DNA from: Reticulitermes lucifugus
Taxonomy: Eukaryota; Arthropoda; Insecta; Blattodea; Rhinotermitidae
Assembly: GCA_026260175.1 (NCBI GenBank)
Contig: JAKCWW010000003.1
Span: forward strand, 222,060 to 286,059
Reading direction: 5' to 3'
DNA: 64,000 nt
Shown: positions 22,040-31,779 of the stretch, one piece after another
Position numbering within the stretch: the first letter of the stretch is position 1
Layout: the number at the start of each line of letters is the position of its first letter
The notes under the pieces: model-generated
Databases searched by the model: none
What the model was told of the DNA's origin: nothing
The model's input: only the letters and a program-made list of their open reading frames with translations
Translations under genes and position numbers: made by a program

Positions 22040-23380
22040 TTCGAGGGTTCGATGTACGTCCATCTACACAGAGGACTCATTATCGCTGGGCTGCTGGCTG
22101 TAGAGCGGACGACATTTTTGCTGCATAGCGACCGATGATGCCACCCGCTTAGCAGTGCTCGGTCCAACGACATAAAGTACTTTGGAGATGAGACTTCATT
22201 AAAATCGTGGCAGAAGCTTACAAGAATTCAGAATTCAGAGAACACCATCTTAAGAATTACACTGTAGAGCGAAAGGGCGGGAAGACTCTGGGGACAGTAG
22301 AAGGACATTGACCATCCATCAGAGCAAGGAGTATGAAGTTGTGTCACAGATACTGTCCTGGGTAGGAGGTTGTGGGTCTAACTTAGTTCTGTGGTCTGCG
22401 AGTTGTGGTCACTCCTTGGAAGGGGAAATGAAGGTAAAGGGGTTTTGTAATGGGTTGTGTAGGAGATGGTATTGATTTAGACAAAAGCAGGAGAGAGATT
22501 TCCAAGTGTAGCCAAGTCGTATTACTCTGAGGGAGAGGTCTTGTCTGCCTTCGGACACAAGTGGTTTGGCGGTCAGCGGCTGTCTCTTCTGCCTAGACTA
22601 CTGCCACCTGGAGGCCAGTATTGTCTTGCTGCTTACCGCCCCGATAACATTATCACCACTGCCTTGTTTTGATCGTGGTTTTCTGTGTGCTGCTGTATGT
22701 CTGTAGAAATACACTATTGTGCCTGCTTTTCCCGGATAATTTTGCAAAATAATTGGCACTCTTAAATATGGTAGGTGCGGTATTACGAGCTAGAATTTTG
22801 TTTTTCTCTCTGAATATGTGAGTTAGACGTAGGTGTACTAGCATTCACTTACAAAATTTTAAGCTCATTCACACTTATTATTTAAAAATATATGCGATTT
22901 TTTATTCTTCTTAGATTCATTTTTTGTTAAGTATATGTAGCGAGGGCAGTAACAAGTGCAGAGTATAATACGAAATACCGCATACAAACATTGCTGTATT
23001 TGGTTACTAGTGCTGGAACATAAAGGACAGTTAAAACTGGGTACATCATTATTATACTTAAAACTCTATTTCTGTTTGTAATAATAGTATAAAATTACAC
23101 AGTTTAATCTCTTACCTTAATACAGCGGATATTATAGAAGTTTGAAGGCATTATAATATTTCACATTACCCACAAAACCAAACAAAATGACATCCTACAG
23201 AGAAGTAAGATAACTCGACTGGGCATGAAAGACAGTAGCGTACCTGCATCTGTGTAGAGTGTCAGGATCTTCAACTGCCCTGCGCCAAAAAAAAGAAGAA
23301 AAAAAAAGGTTTTTGTTGTAGTTTCCCACACTTTTCTTAATACCTGACTTTCGTATATAAAGAAGTTTTATTAATATTAA
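22040..23380. other. Unannotated stretch
   Basis: No repeat head or domain was recognised in 1.3 kb; a poly-A-rich patch lies at about 23287-23310. Confidence 0.4.
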
Positions 23381-23389
23381 AAATTGGGA

Positions 23390-23578
23390 CACAAACCTGA
23401 ACAGACTACACAGCGTCACATTCCTGAACAGCCTGCACAGCATCACAAACCTGAACAGACTACACAGCATCACAAACCTGAACAGACTACACAGCGTCAC
23501 ATTCCTGAACAGCCTGCACAGCATCACAAACCTGAACAGACTACACAGCATCACAAACCTGAACAGACTACACAGCGT
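23390..23578. repeat. Minisatellite, 27-bp unit in an 81-bp higher-order pattern
   Basis: Seven units follow the order A B C A B C A, where A ends in ACAGCGT, B contains CATTCCTGAACAGCC and C ends in ACAGCAT. Corresponding units look identical, so the recent duplication step copied three units at a time. Because 27 is a multiple of three, frames stay open on both strands (plus HKPEQTTQ/HIPEQPAQ; minus MLCSLFRFV/MLCRLFRNV). No signal or flanking domain suggests a real protein. Confidence 0.92.
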
Positions 23579-23812
23579 CACATCGTCAAATTAGCAGGTA
23601 TTCACACAGCCTCATGAAACATTCAGATCTGGAGTACAGAGTAAGAAAACCGATACTTAACCAGAATTACGCGTGATAAATATAACGTTAAATGTGAAGG
23701 CATGTAAGAGTATACAGTTTCAAAATTTATGCTCTTTGCCAAATATCATTTGGTTATAAAATAAATGAAACGTGAGATGTAGAGGATGTGTATGAATGTG
23801 TAAGGTTCAGGT

Positions 23813-23865
23813 AAAGCTGTCCCTGTGCTTCATTAAGCACAACACGACAAAGGCATACGGGGATT
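23813..23865 (-). repeat. Family D SINE fragment
   Basis: 'CTGTCCCTGTGCTTCATTAA' with 'GCACAACACG' and 'AAGGCATACGGGGAT' matches the end of the family D copies near 55.27 kb. Confidence 0.5.
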
Positions 23866-24109
23866 GGATGTGTATCTGGAACTACATTGAGTAAAGTGGT
23901 TAGCTTGATGCTCCGGCTGTTTTCTCCCTCCGTCAAGAACTCCCGGTAACCACTGGATATGATGTTGGTTAGGCCCCAGAAACGGCTTGGACAGTTTGCA
24001 GAAAACATCAAGCTCTGCTCCTGCCGGCAACTGGACCCAGACTCCGCAGTCATCCTGCTTCTAGCCCATTCAATGTATGTAAAGTTTTAGACTTGAAACC
24101 TGAAGTTAA

Positions 24110-24260
24110 GAGATTACTTCGTATACCTAGGCATAGATGGAAGGGTAACATTAAGGTCAATATTGTGAAAAAGAAGTTTGGGGTTACAGACTTGGTCGTG
24201 GGGCTTATGATATGGCTCAGTGGCGGGCTGTAAAATTCAAGGGAAGTACGTAGTTGTAAA
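24110..24260 (+). repeat. LINE 3' fragment
   Basis: 'ACCTAGGCATAGATGGAAGG' followed by GTAACATTAAGGTC encodes a PRHRWKGN(I)K-like relic of the LINE ORF2 tail, and 'ATGATATGGCTCAGTGGCGG' follows. Confidence 0.6.
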
Positions 24261-24264
24261 GTAA

Positions 24265-25020
24265 AGGGGCATTCTTTGGTGTAGACATATTTTAATTTGT
24301 GACAATGTGTAGGACACTACATTACACTGTCTACTTCTATTCAATTCGGCACAAATAAGACCTTTTAAATATGGAATTAGTTACGAAATCAGGAAAGAAA
24401 AACAGACCAAGCAGAATGAAAATAGGAAAGGTCAGTTTGATACTTAAAGAACAAGTTACGCCTCTCTCCCAATTATACCGATGCCACTCACAGTTATAGT
24501 GGACCGTGTCTGTTAGGGGTTGCCCTTTACCTTCACTTTGAATGTGTTTCAGTTGTGAACTACTACGTTGTCGTAAATAGCTTGTTTGTGGCACCGTATA
24601 CAAACCAAAAGAGAGAGCTTGTAACGCTGAGTTTCTTGGCACTTGAATCGCTTTTCTTTTGAACATCTGTGTCACAAAACTAGGCATTAAAAGCAAATAT
24701 AAATTTTACGTCTTTCTTACAATTAGGGAAGAGCCTTATCCGCAAAACGTGTTCTAAATCCTCCAAGTTCTGCTCAACTTCTTATGCTTTCTCCAGTCAG
24801 TGACTCAGAACTGATAAAATACAAAGGTCTGTGGCCCCAGTACATTACATTGGTGAAATGCGACAGAAAGGAAAGAGTGGAAGATGAACATTGCGAATGC
24901 TAATTTTATCAAATTTGCATGCATTTTTGTCAGCAACCACACAACGTACAGTTGGCACACACGGAGCCGAGGGCTCTGCAAACTCGGAGATGGTCTTTTC
25001 AAGAAAAGCGGAGAACCGTC
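24265..25020. other. Unannotated stretch
   Basis: A 119-codon minus-strand frame (24337-24696) has no recognisable domain. Nothing else was seen. Confidence 0.4.
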
Positions 25021-25024
25021 AAAT

Positions 25025-25287
25025 AGACTTAAAGGTAAAGGTTAAGTTCTCCCTAGAACAGGCCATGAAGGCCCAGAGGGGGAGTAGAGGTATAGCTGTA
25101 CTCTTTCTTTAATCTCGGCGCTAGATGGGGGTGGGTGGTCAACGCCACGCCTCGGCCGCTTTACCGGTACCCATTAAATAGGAGGCTGGATGGGCCCCAG
25201 GGCAGGTCTGGACGGGTGCTGAAATTCTCGCCCCCACCGGGATTCGATCCCCGGACCGTCCAGCCCGTAGCGATTCGCTATACGTGT
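25025..25287 (-). repeat. tRNA-derived SINE, family D (full-length-like)
   Basis: On the minus strand the copy starts with a tRNA-like head ending in 'GGGGATCGAATCCCGG' (box B-like) and runs through 'GGGGCCCATCCAGCCTCCTA' to a 'TTCATGGCCTGTTC' tail block. It is the best-preserved family D copy in the window. Confidence 0.8.
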
Positions 25288-25309
25288 GAAAATTCAAGTC
25301 ATCTGGAAT

Positions 25310-25400
25310 ATAACGTCAGTCTGTTAATAGTTACCTACGTTTCGGAGGACTTTGCTGCCTCCATCTTCAGGGGCGCTGTGAGAATCCAAAGTGTATAACT
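25310..25400 (-). repeat. Repeat carrying hammerhead-like core
   Basis: On the minus strand: CCCCTGAAGA - GGAGG...CCTCC stem II with a 10-base loop - GAAACGTA (25336-25370). The core matches CUGANGA and GAAAC-GUA, but stem III has no loop, so self-cleavage in cis would be impaired. Some hammerheads with minimal stem III work as dimers. Confidence 0.6.
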
Positions 25401-25584
25401 ACATGACTTTCAAATTTCTTAACTGTGTAGCTTGAGAAAGACCATTTAAAAGATCTTGTTAGAAAAAAATGATTAAAAATGTGTTTACAGTAAATCACTG
25501 TAGGAAGGAGTCACAAGTAAAAGAGGTACTCTGTTACACTTGTTCGAAATTTAATAAATGTACAGCTTGTATAAGCTGGATTTA

Positions 25585-25697
25585 GTCCAACTAATTGCAC
25601 ACGTAACCACAAATATTTATTTTGTGATGCTCCTGCTACATGTTTCGGCCCCTGTAATCCATCTTCATGTTATGGTTACTTCTGCAATTAGTTGGGT
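25585..25697. mobile_element. Short foldback element
   Basis: The arms 'GTCCAACTAATTGCA' (25585-25599) and 'TGCAATTAGTTGGGT' are inverted copies. The block 'CTACATGTTTCGGCCCCTGT' followed by CCATCTTCATG sits between them, a degenerate hammerhead-like layout on the minus strand. Confidence 0.6.
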
Positions 25698-25749
25698 TAC
25701 ATATTTTATAGTCAATTTATTGCACGAACTGTTGATAACGTTAAACTAG

Positions 25750-26450
25750 AGCTTGTAGTTGCTTACAAAAATGCAGCTGAGTTTGATAAAATTAACATCG
25801 AAAAACTGGGATACGTAAACCCTTGCGCAGTAGTCCCATGAGACCTGGACACCGTAATTTATAAATCGCGACCTTATCCATAAGAGGAACCGCTTCACCA
25901 TATCTCTGTATTAGTCTTCCTTTCGTTGAAGTAGTCTGTATATCTAAAGTCCTCTTATTCTTCGTAGCGCCGTAATACTGACGCAGCGCTAATGCAAATT
26001 TCATTTTGACAAGGGCCATTCATTGCTAGACTGTGTTAGGGTTTTTGAAGCTGTTACATGCAGAGATAGAGGACGGACGGTGGTGTAGAAGAAAAGGCGT
26101 CAAGAAGGATGGGAGAAAATGTATTACAATTTAACGTCATGAAGAACTGAGGGTTAATCATGAAGAGATAAAGAGAGAACCAACTATAAGGGGAAGATTC
26201 ATCGTAGCAGTGAAAGAGGGGTTAAAAGTGCGAAAAGGAAAGCTTTCCTCAAGATATATGAAGTGTGTGAAATAATGGGGACTTTGTGTGTCCACTGAAA
26301 AGAGAATAAAGAAGCCAAATTTATATACAGTGCCTTAGGAAAAAAAATGTATTTATATGTTTGACGGTGTATTTGCAAGTCGCTGATTTAATTGTATTGA
26401 AAAGCGTGCTGGTGCTGTAAAAATAACACAGACTTAAGTGACACTATTAC
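25750..26450. other. Unannotated stretch
   Basis: A purine-rich region lies at 26050-26290. No domain or repeat head was recognised. Confidence 0.4.
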
Positions 26451-26459
26451 ATGTCTGGT

Positions 26460-26712
26460 GACAGTGCTTGTCGCTGTGCTTAATTAAGAACCACGCCTTG
26501 AAGGCATTGGGGAAGATTAGTCATGACTTCATACACTGTTAATCTTGGCACTAGATGGAGGTGAGTTGTCAGCTTGACGCCCCGTCCGCTTTACTGTTGA
26601 AGGAAGAGGCCTCAGTATCTATTGGATAGGAGACTGTGTGGCCCCAAGACACGGTCTGGACGCTCTGGGGAACAGGAAAATATCTTAAACCTGCCGGGAA
26701 TCGAACCATTAT
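26460..26712 (-). repeat. tRNA-derived SINE, family D
   Basis: 'GTGCTTAATTAAGAACCACG', 'GGCACTAGATGGAGGTGAGT', 'GGATAGGAGACTGTGTGGCC' and, on the minus strand, the box B-like 'GGTTCGATTCCCGGCAGG' follow the family order. Confidence 0.75.
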
Positions 26713-26807
26713 TACAAAGACTTTAAATTAATATTTAGTGCAAGCGTTCGAAAACTTACATTAATCTAATTACTATTTAAAAATTTAGTTTCTCCCTCAT
26801 AGTAAAC

Positions 26808-26995
26808 ACACTGCGCTTTCATTACAAACACGAATCGTTTAATGTTTGTTTGGGAATGTGATCGGTGTTTATTCAGAGAATCACACACACGAAATCCTAA
26901 AACAAGCTTCGTGGACAAAATTCAGAACTTCTTAATGTAAAGTTGGTGGTACATATAGTAGTTACCACTTCCTTAAAGGATTAATTGGCTGGGGA
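26808..26995 (+). repeat. Unclassified ~190-bp interspersed repeat (copy 4, near complete)
   Basis: Landmarks in order are 'TAGTAAACACACTGCG', 'ACACGAATCGTTTAATG', 'TTCGTGGACAAAATTCAGAA', 'TTGGTGGTACATATAG' and 'CCTTAAAGGATTAATTGG'. With the copy at 33420-33605 it defines most of the family. Confidence 0.65.
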
Positions 26996-27171
26996 ATGAA
27001 TAAAAAAAAATATGCCTAGGATCTACTTAATGAGGATCTTTAAAGTTTGTAGTGTTCACTAAATGGATTAGGACCATTAGATCAGTCCTGAAAAACATTG
27101 GTATCATGTTTCATACATAATGTTGATGTTGGTGTGTTATGTAAAGTGTTATTTTAATATCAGTACATCAG

Positions 27172-27422
27172 CCGATCCGCGTGGCCGCGCGGTCTGGGTC
27201 TGCGGCCGTTCGCTTGCTGGGATTGCGGGTTCGAATCCGGCCGGGGGCATGGATATATGTCTCTTGTGAGTGTTGTGTGTTGTCAGGTAGAGGTCTCTGC
27301 TTCCGGTTGATCACTCGTCCAGAGCAGTCCTACCGAATGCGGTGTGTCTACCTGAGTGTGATTGTGAAGCCTCGACAACGAGGAGGCCGTGGCCCACTAG
27401 GGGGTGCCGAACCATGAAAAAC
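27172..27422 (+). repeat. tRNA-derived SINE, family A with tail type 2 (complete)
   Basis: It has the head 'GTGGCCGCGCGGTCTGGGTC', box B 'GGGTTCGAATCC', the body 'GGCATGGATATATGTCTCTT' and 'GTTGTCAGGTAGAGGTC', and the tail 'GTGAAGCCTCGACAACGAGG' ending in ACCATGAAAAA. This ungapped copy shows what the two N-interrupted copies should contain. Confidence 0.88.
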
Positions 27423-27613
27423 GTATTTCGTACATAGGCCTAATATGTGTGTATTTTAAAAATTGATTACGCATGTAGGCAGCATGATTCAAAACTTTTA
27501 GAGTTGTTGTTAATATCTCAGTGTTGAGATATACGAGTAGACGCTATGAAGGCATATGGGGGAGTAGAGGTTTAGCTCCAGTCATTCTTAATTTCTTCAT
27601 TTTATGTGGGTAA

Positions 27614-27873
27614 TGGCCGTACCATGGCTCAGGCCGGCCTCCCACCGCGGAATCCCATATGGGATTTGTGGTGGACAAAGTGGCACTGGGACAGGTTTTT
27701 CCCTGATTATTTCGGTTTTCCCCTGTCAATTTCATTCCACCGGTGCTCCATTACTTGGGAAAATGAAAAAATAACTGATCATCTTTCTCTTCATCTTCAT
27801 CACAAGGGTTGCACAATAAGCCTTAAGGCTGCGGTGCGTCCGTAGCATATGCTGCGGGGCCCTTCTGTACACA
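27614..27873 (+). repeat. tRNA-derived SINE, family C, with 10-bp target duplication
   Basis: It runs from the head 'GGCCGTACCATGGCTCAGGC' to the tail 'GCTGCGGTGCGTCCGTAGCA' and 'GCTGCGGGGCCC'. The direct repeats ATGTGGGTAA at 27604-27613 and 27874-27883 flank it exactly, showing retrotransposition into an existing family D SINE. Confidence 0.88.
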
Positions 27874-27924
27874 ATGTGGGTAAGTGGCCCTAGGGAAAGG
27901 CCACCCTCTAACAGATAAATAGAA

Positions 27925-28516
27925 CAGCCGTTCTTAACCTGGGGTCCACGTACCCCCGGGGTCCGTGGATAGATTTCAGGAGACAGTGAACTTGGCCTCG
28001 AAAAAATTACAACTTCATTTTCACTAACCTCTAACAAAAATTTAGCTTTTCATTCAATAATAAATGTAGGTAATAAAGTAATTTATGGCCTCTAGACCCT
28101 GAAATTTTTTAATTCCAATAAATCTCCTATCTAAAATTATTATAGCATAAGAAATGAAACCAGAATGCATTTGCCTTCGCACTGAAATATCTTTTTTAAA
28201 AAAATGAAGTTTAATTTCAACTTGTCTATCTTCTACATTTATTTATTGTCTTGGTATTGAGTTAATGGATTAATAAAGAAGCACGTATATTACAATATTA
28301 CATATTTGTTACTTTTTAATATTATCAAAACTTTATTTCAGCATAATTAGTTTCCTTTGTAATACGAACTATAATATATATTGTAATACAGAGATATAGA
28401 TTGTATATCTGTGTATTTTATTTTATGCATTTAAATACATTTTTCTGAGGAGGGGTCCGTAGGTTTCACAAGACTCTCAGAGGGGTCCATGGCACAAAAA
28501 CAGTTAAGAACCCCTG
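27925..28516. mobile_element. Non-autonomous hAT element (592 bp)
   Basis: The left end CAGCCGTTCTTAACCTGGGG and the right end (minus strand) CAGGGGTTCTTAACTG are typical hAT termini of the 'CAGGGGTTCTTAAC' kind. The flanks AAATAGAA (27917-27924) and GAATAGAA (28517-28524) match at 7 of 8 bases. The interior is AT-rich with no transposase frame. Confidence 0.85.
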
Positions 28517-28619
28517 GAATAGAAGGCAGGGTGGGCTCCAGAGCCCGTCTTGACGTTTTATAGAAGAAAACATTCCTTGTCCCTGCCGGGATTCGAACCC
28601 AGGATCGCCCGAGCAATTG

Positions 28620-29125
28620 AAAGCTTCCATAAACATAACAAGAATAAAATATAACTCTTTCTTGGTTACCGATGAATAGGAAGACACATTAACTCTAAGA
28701 AGCAGTGATTTATGCCGCTGTTGCGTGTAGCGTGGGTGTCGTTGCGATGATCTGTGGCGGTACCTTGTATAAACCAACTACACCCACCAGCACCGTCACC
28801 ACACAATTACCCGTTATTATGACGGCATGGCACACGCTCAAACAAAATGCACCATGACTCCACAGGTCAAAAGTACAGTCACGCCTTATAAGAACTGTCA
28901 ACCTCATTTTCATCTAATTTTCTGTTTTTAGGTTTAACCTGAATACAGGCTTATAGTTTGAAGCCTAAAATTCTAGAGTGGCTCATGTCTCACGTTCTTT
29001 ATCCTCCATTACCGTATTATGACATAACAAGGCAGTAATTAGTCAGATCGTGTGTATTCTGAATTTTCACATTTGTGTTGTGTAGACTTAACTTATTATA
29101 GTATTGCTCAACACTACTTAATTCT
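28620..29125. other. Unannotated stretch
   Basis: Nothing recognised. Confidence 0.4.
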
Positions 29126-29127
29126 AC

Positions 29128-29385
29128 CGAAAGCGGTTGAGTGGTCAGTAGTCATGCTTCGTATTCAAAAAGGTCCCGGCTTGAAATCCAGAGGTTGGTT
29201 ACCACGACTGTTTTTTTTTGCGAACTTCCTCAGCCCGAAAGGGCGAATATCGGCATAATGCCTTAAAGTAGGCCACAACCACTTCCACGCACTTTTCCAT
29301 TCGTATTTCATTCATTAATCATTTTATCATTTACGTTATATACTGTAGTCTGAGCTGCTGAAAACGCCGTTAAACCAGAAATTAA
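29128..29385 (+). repeat. tRNA-derived SINE, family F
   Basis: The head 'GCGGTTGAGTGGTCAGTAGT' and the box B-like 'CGGCTTGAAATCC' are followed by a T run and a body ending in 'TTCATTAATCATTTTATCAT' and 'ACGTTATATACTG'. The same 3' block is found at 54290-54335. Confidence 0.65.
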
Positions 29386-29439
29386 TACAGAACAGAAGTA
29401 AAGCAGCATTACTAAAACTGCATAATAAGTAACCGCGCG

Positions 29440-29650
29440 CGTTTATGTAGCAGCAGCTCTCTAGACTTGTATTCAGGAGGTATCTGATTCGAATCTCTGC
29501 GGGGGCACTGACTGTCATGACTGAGGGGTTTAGTGGTTTTGTTCAGTCCCTCCAGGTAAATTCCGAGAAAAGTGTCGATTATACCACAGTCGCTTTTCTC
29601 AAAATCTTGTCAACTTCATTTTCCTACCATCGACGATATTATTCAGATAC
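29440..29650 (+). repeat. SINE-like element
   Basis: A box B-like 'TGATTCGAATCTCTG' stretch after a tRNA-like segment is followed by 'GTTCAGTCCCTCCAGGTAAA' and a pyrimidine-rich end. There is no second copy in the window, so the family is unassigned. Confidence 0.5.
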
Positions 29651-29724
29651 TGACAGCGTCGTAAAATGAACTACACAAGCAGAAAATAACACAAAATTGA
29701 GTGACTATCAGATTGTTTTGAAGG

Positions 29725-29890
29725 GCTGTGCTATATGTAATTGGTAATGCCTTTAAAGTGCGGCGGTAACCGTGTGTACAGCCTGCAGAAATATTAAAAA
29801 TTCCTGCACTCTGCCCACACAGCATGTTGATTCTTTTTTCGCATGATTCTCATAATAAACTGCAACAATTTCTCATATAGGTCCTGCTGA
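29725..29890 (-). repeat. Unclassified interspersed repeat (copy 5, minus)
   Basis: On the minus strand: 'GAGAATCATGCGAAAAAAGA', 'CATGCTGTGTGGGCAGAGTG', 'GGTTACCGCCGCACTTTAAA' and 'GGCATTACC', in the same order as in the plus-strand copies. Confidence 0.55.
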
Positions 29891-30670
29891 GTTTCATAGT
29901 ATTACAAATTAGCATGTAATTGCCGTCGACTCAACTCTCTATTAATGTTACTCTTAAATCTGTTGTGGTAGTATCTTGCAGTGGATTCCATCGAAAACAA
30001 CATGACCTGACTAACACGATAGTCCACTACTGACCACCTAAAAAAACTAACATATGGAGGAAACAAACCTTGTTAGGCCCATCTAGTCCGAGGATCCCTT
30101 AGGTTCGTGACTAAATGCTGGGTAGTGTAGCCTAGCATTACGCCTTGGGTAAGACTATGGGTAGTAATTTGAGGAAGGGAGCAGTAGGTGCGTTTTTTTG
30201 CTAAAATGTAAGTTTTGATTTCTTACTACAAAGTAAGTTATTATAATATTTTATGGGGTAACCCTATACATGTTCCTCTTTGACCTGACTTCACACAGTA
30301 AATCTTCCACCAGGGGTATCTGAGCCTTATGTCGGTTAGCATCAATTCACACACTCAGCAGGTTACAACAATGAGATAGGTTCTACCTGACGTACAGCAG
30401 ACCATCCGTATGATGAGAATGGCAGAAGCCATTATGTGGTGCCGTTGTTTAGGCTTGTAGAGTACAGCAAATGATGACCGCAACTTCTGGACCTCTGATT
30501 GGCATAGTGCTTTCTGACCTCCACTTGCCATTTCCATGGATTTTTAAGTTATAATCCTGCTGCACTCGCAGTTCTATTTCCTAGTTGTAGTAACGCTTGT
30601 TCTGATTGCTACGTTGGAAGGCTGCTGATCAGTGTTTCATAAATTGGTCTGATCTACTTACAAAAAGGAA
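29890..30670. other. Unannotated stretch
   Basis: Nothing recognised. Confidence 0.4.
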
Positions 30671-30673
30671 CTA

Positions 30674-30873
30674 CACTCAACAATTAAACCAACAAATGCA
30701 CTTCATTTCTTAAGCATGTCCAATAACCCTACATATGTTTCGGCTGCAATAGAGCCATTATCAGGTGTTCAAGGTCACGTTCACTTCAACATTGCAGCCG
30801 AAACATACTCGTATATAGGGTTAGTGGACGTACTTAAGAAATGAAGTGCATTTTTTGGTTTAATTGTTGAGTG
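30674..30873. mobile_element. Foldback element, 200 bp, ~80-bp arms
   Basis: The arms start CACTCAACAATTAAACC and end in its complement. They remain closely paired through 'TTCTTAAG...' and the 'TTTCGGCTGCAAT' block. A hammerhead-like layout (30731-30771, minus) with a degenerate core lies at the inner end of the left arm. Target duplication is not clear. Confidence 0.8.
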
Positions 30874-31218
30874 ATATCAAAATGCACGGTGAACACAACG
30901 TAAAAAAATAGGAACTACGTATTCTGCTGAATGGTGGAATGGCGCAAACTGTTGCAATAATTAGGGCAGATGAGCATATTGTGGTCAGTGGCCCAATCTC
31001 GTAAAGTACGGCATTGCAAGACCTTTAAAGTATATGGAAAATTATTTTTACCCACATTTAAGTCATCTTCAGGCCAGTATTTTACTACAAAATTAATTGC
31101 AAGTGTATGCGCAACTTATAAGTTGATAGAGTGAGATCTTAATCCTAACTGTGCATAATACGTGTACCGTGCGAGTATTACAGTGCTAAAATTATTAAGA
31201 TATGATTTAAACATTGTA

Positions 31219-31385
31219 ATCCATGTGAAATTTGTGGTGGACCAAGTGGATCTGAACAGATTTTTCTCCGTATAGTTTGGTTTTCAACCGTCAGTATTAT
31301 TCCACCAATATTCTATACCCATCTTTATGAAGGACAAGCGGGCGAAGCCTGGGAACCTCCTGGAAATCGGGAGCACTTGGTAGCC
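31219..31385 (+). repeat. Family C SINE, tail type 2 (head missing)
   Basis: 'CCATGTGAAATTTGTGGTGG' and 'TATTATTCCACCAATATTCT' match the family C body, but it continues with 'AGCGGGCGAAGCCTGGGAAC' and 'GGAGCACTTGG', the tail also seen at 46560-46626. Confidence 0.65.
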
Positions 31386-31565
31386 ATTTTTAAATGTTTA
31401 TTGCAGATAGAGCCTGTGAGATTGTTTGCTGTTTGATTCATACATTCTGACCCCTTATATACCAATTATAAATTACGTGAATAATTCAGTTTTCACTGGA
31501 ATCTTTATTCTGAAAATTAAAATAATGACAGTGAAGAAGGAATTTGCCTTAGTAAATAGACAGTT

Positions 31566-31768
31566 GCCGATTCCAGTGGCCGCGCCGTCTAAGGCGTGGG
31601 TCTACGGCCGCTCGCTTACTGGGATTGTGGGTTCGNNNNNNNNNNNNNNNNNNNNNNNNNNNNNNNNNNNNNNNNNNNNNNNNNNNNNNNNNNNNNNNNN
31701 NNNNNNGAAGCCTCGAAAAATGAAGCGGCCTAGGCCCCCAAGGGGCTGTCGAGCCATTGGAAAAAAAA
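31566..31768 (+). repeat. Family A SINE, tail type 2, interrupted by an assembly gap
   Basis: The head 'GTGGCCGCGCCGTCTAAGGC' and box B are followed by 71 N and then the tail 'GAAGCCTCGAAAAATGAAGC'. Direct repeats AGACAGTT (31558-31565 and 31769-31776) flank it, so the copy is a genuine insertion with its target duplication intact. Confidence 0.85.
31636..31706. other. Assembly gap (71 N)
   Basis: The N run begins inside box B of a family A SINE. The equivalent interval in the intact copy at 27172-27422 is about 132 bases, so the gap size is probably an estimate and not the true length. Confidence 0.95.
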
Positions 31769-31779
31769 AGACAGTTAAA

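Larger units (their letters stand above)
27541..28616 (-). repeat. Family D SINE split by two later insertions
   Basis: The remaining pieces are 27541-27613, 27884-27924 and 28517-28616, reading in family D order ('AAGGCATATGGGGGAGTAGA', an AATAGAAGGC...GGTGGGCTCC block, and the minus-strand box B-like 'GGGTTCGAATCCCGG'). A family C SINE (27614-27873) and a hAT element (27925-28516) separate them, each with target duplications. Confidence 0.8.

Noticed and set aside
23195-23581. 128-codon minus-strand frame with LCSLFRFVM repeats
   Set aside because: It arises from a 27-bp tandem repeat that stays open in several frames; no promoter, signal or flanking domain.
24337-24696. 119-codon minus-strand frame
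   Set aside because: No conserved motif, no splice or poly(A) context, AT-rich background makes chance frames likely.
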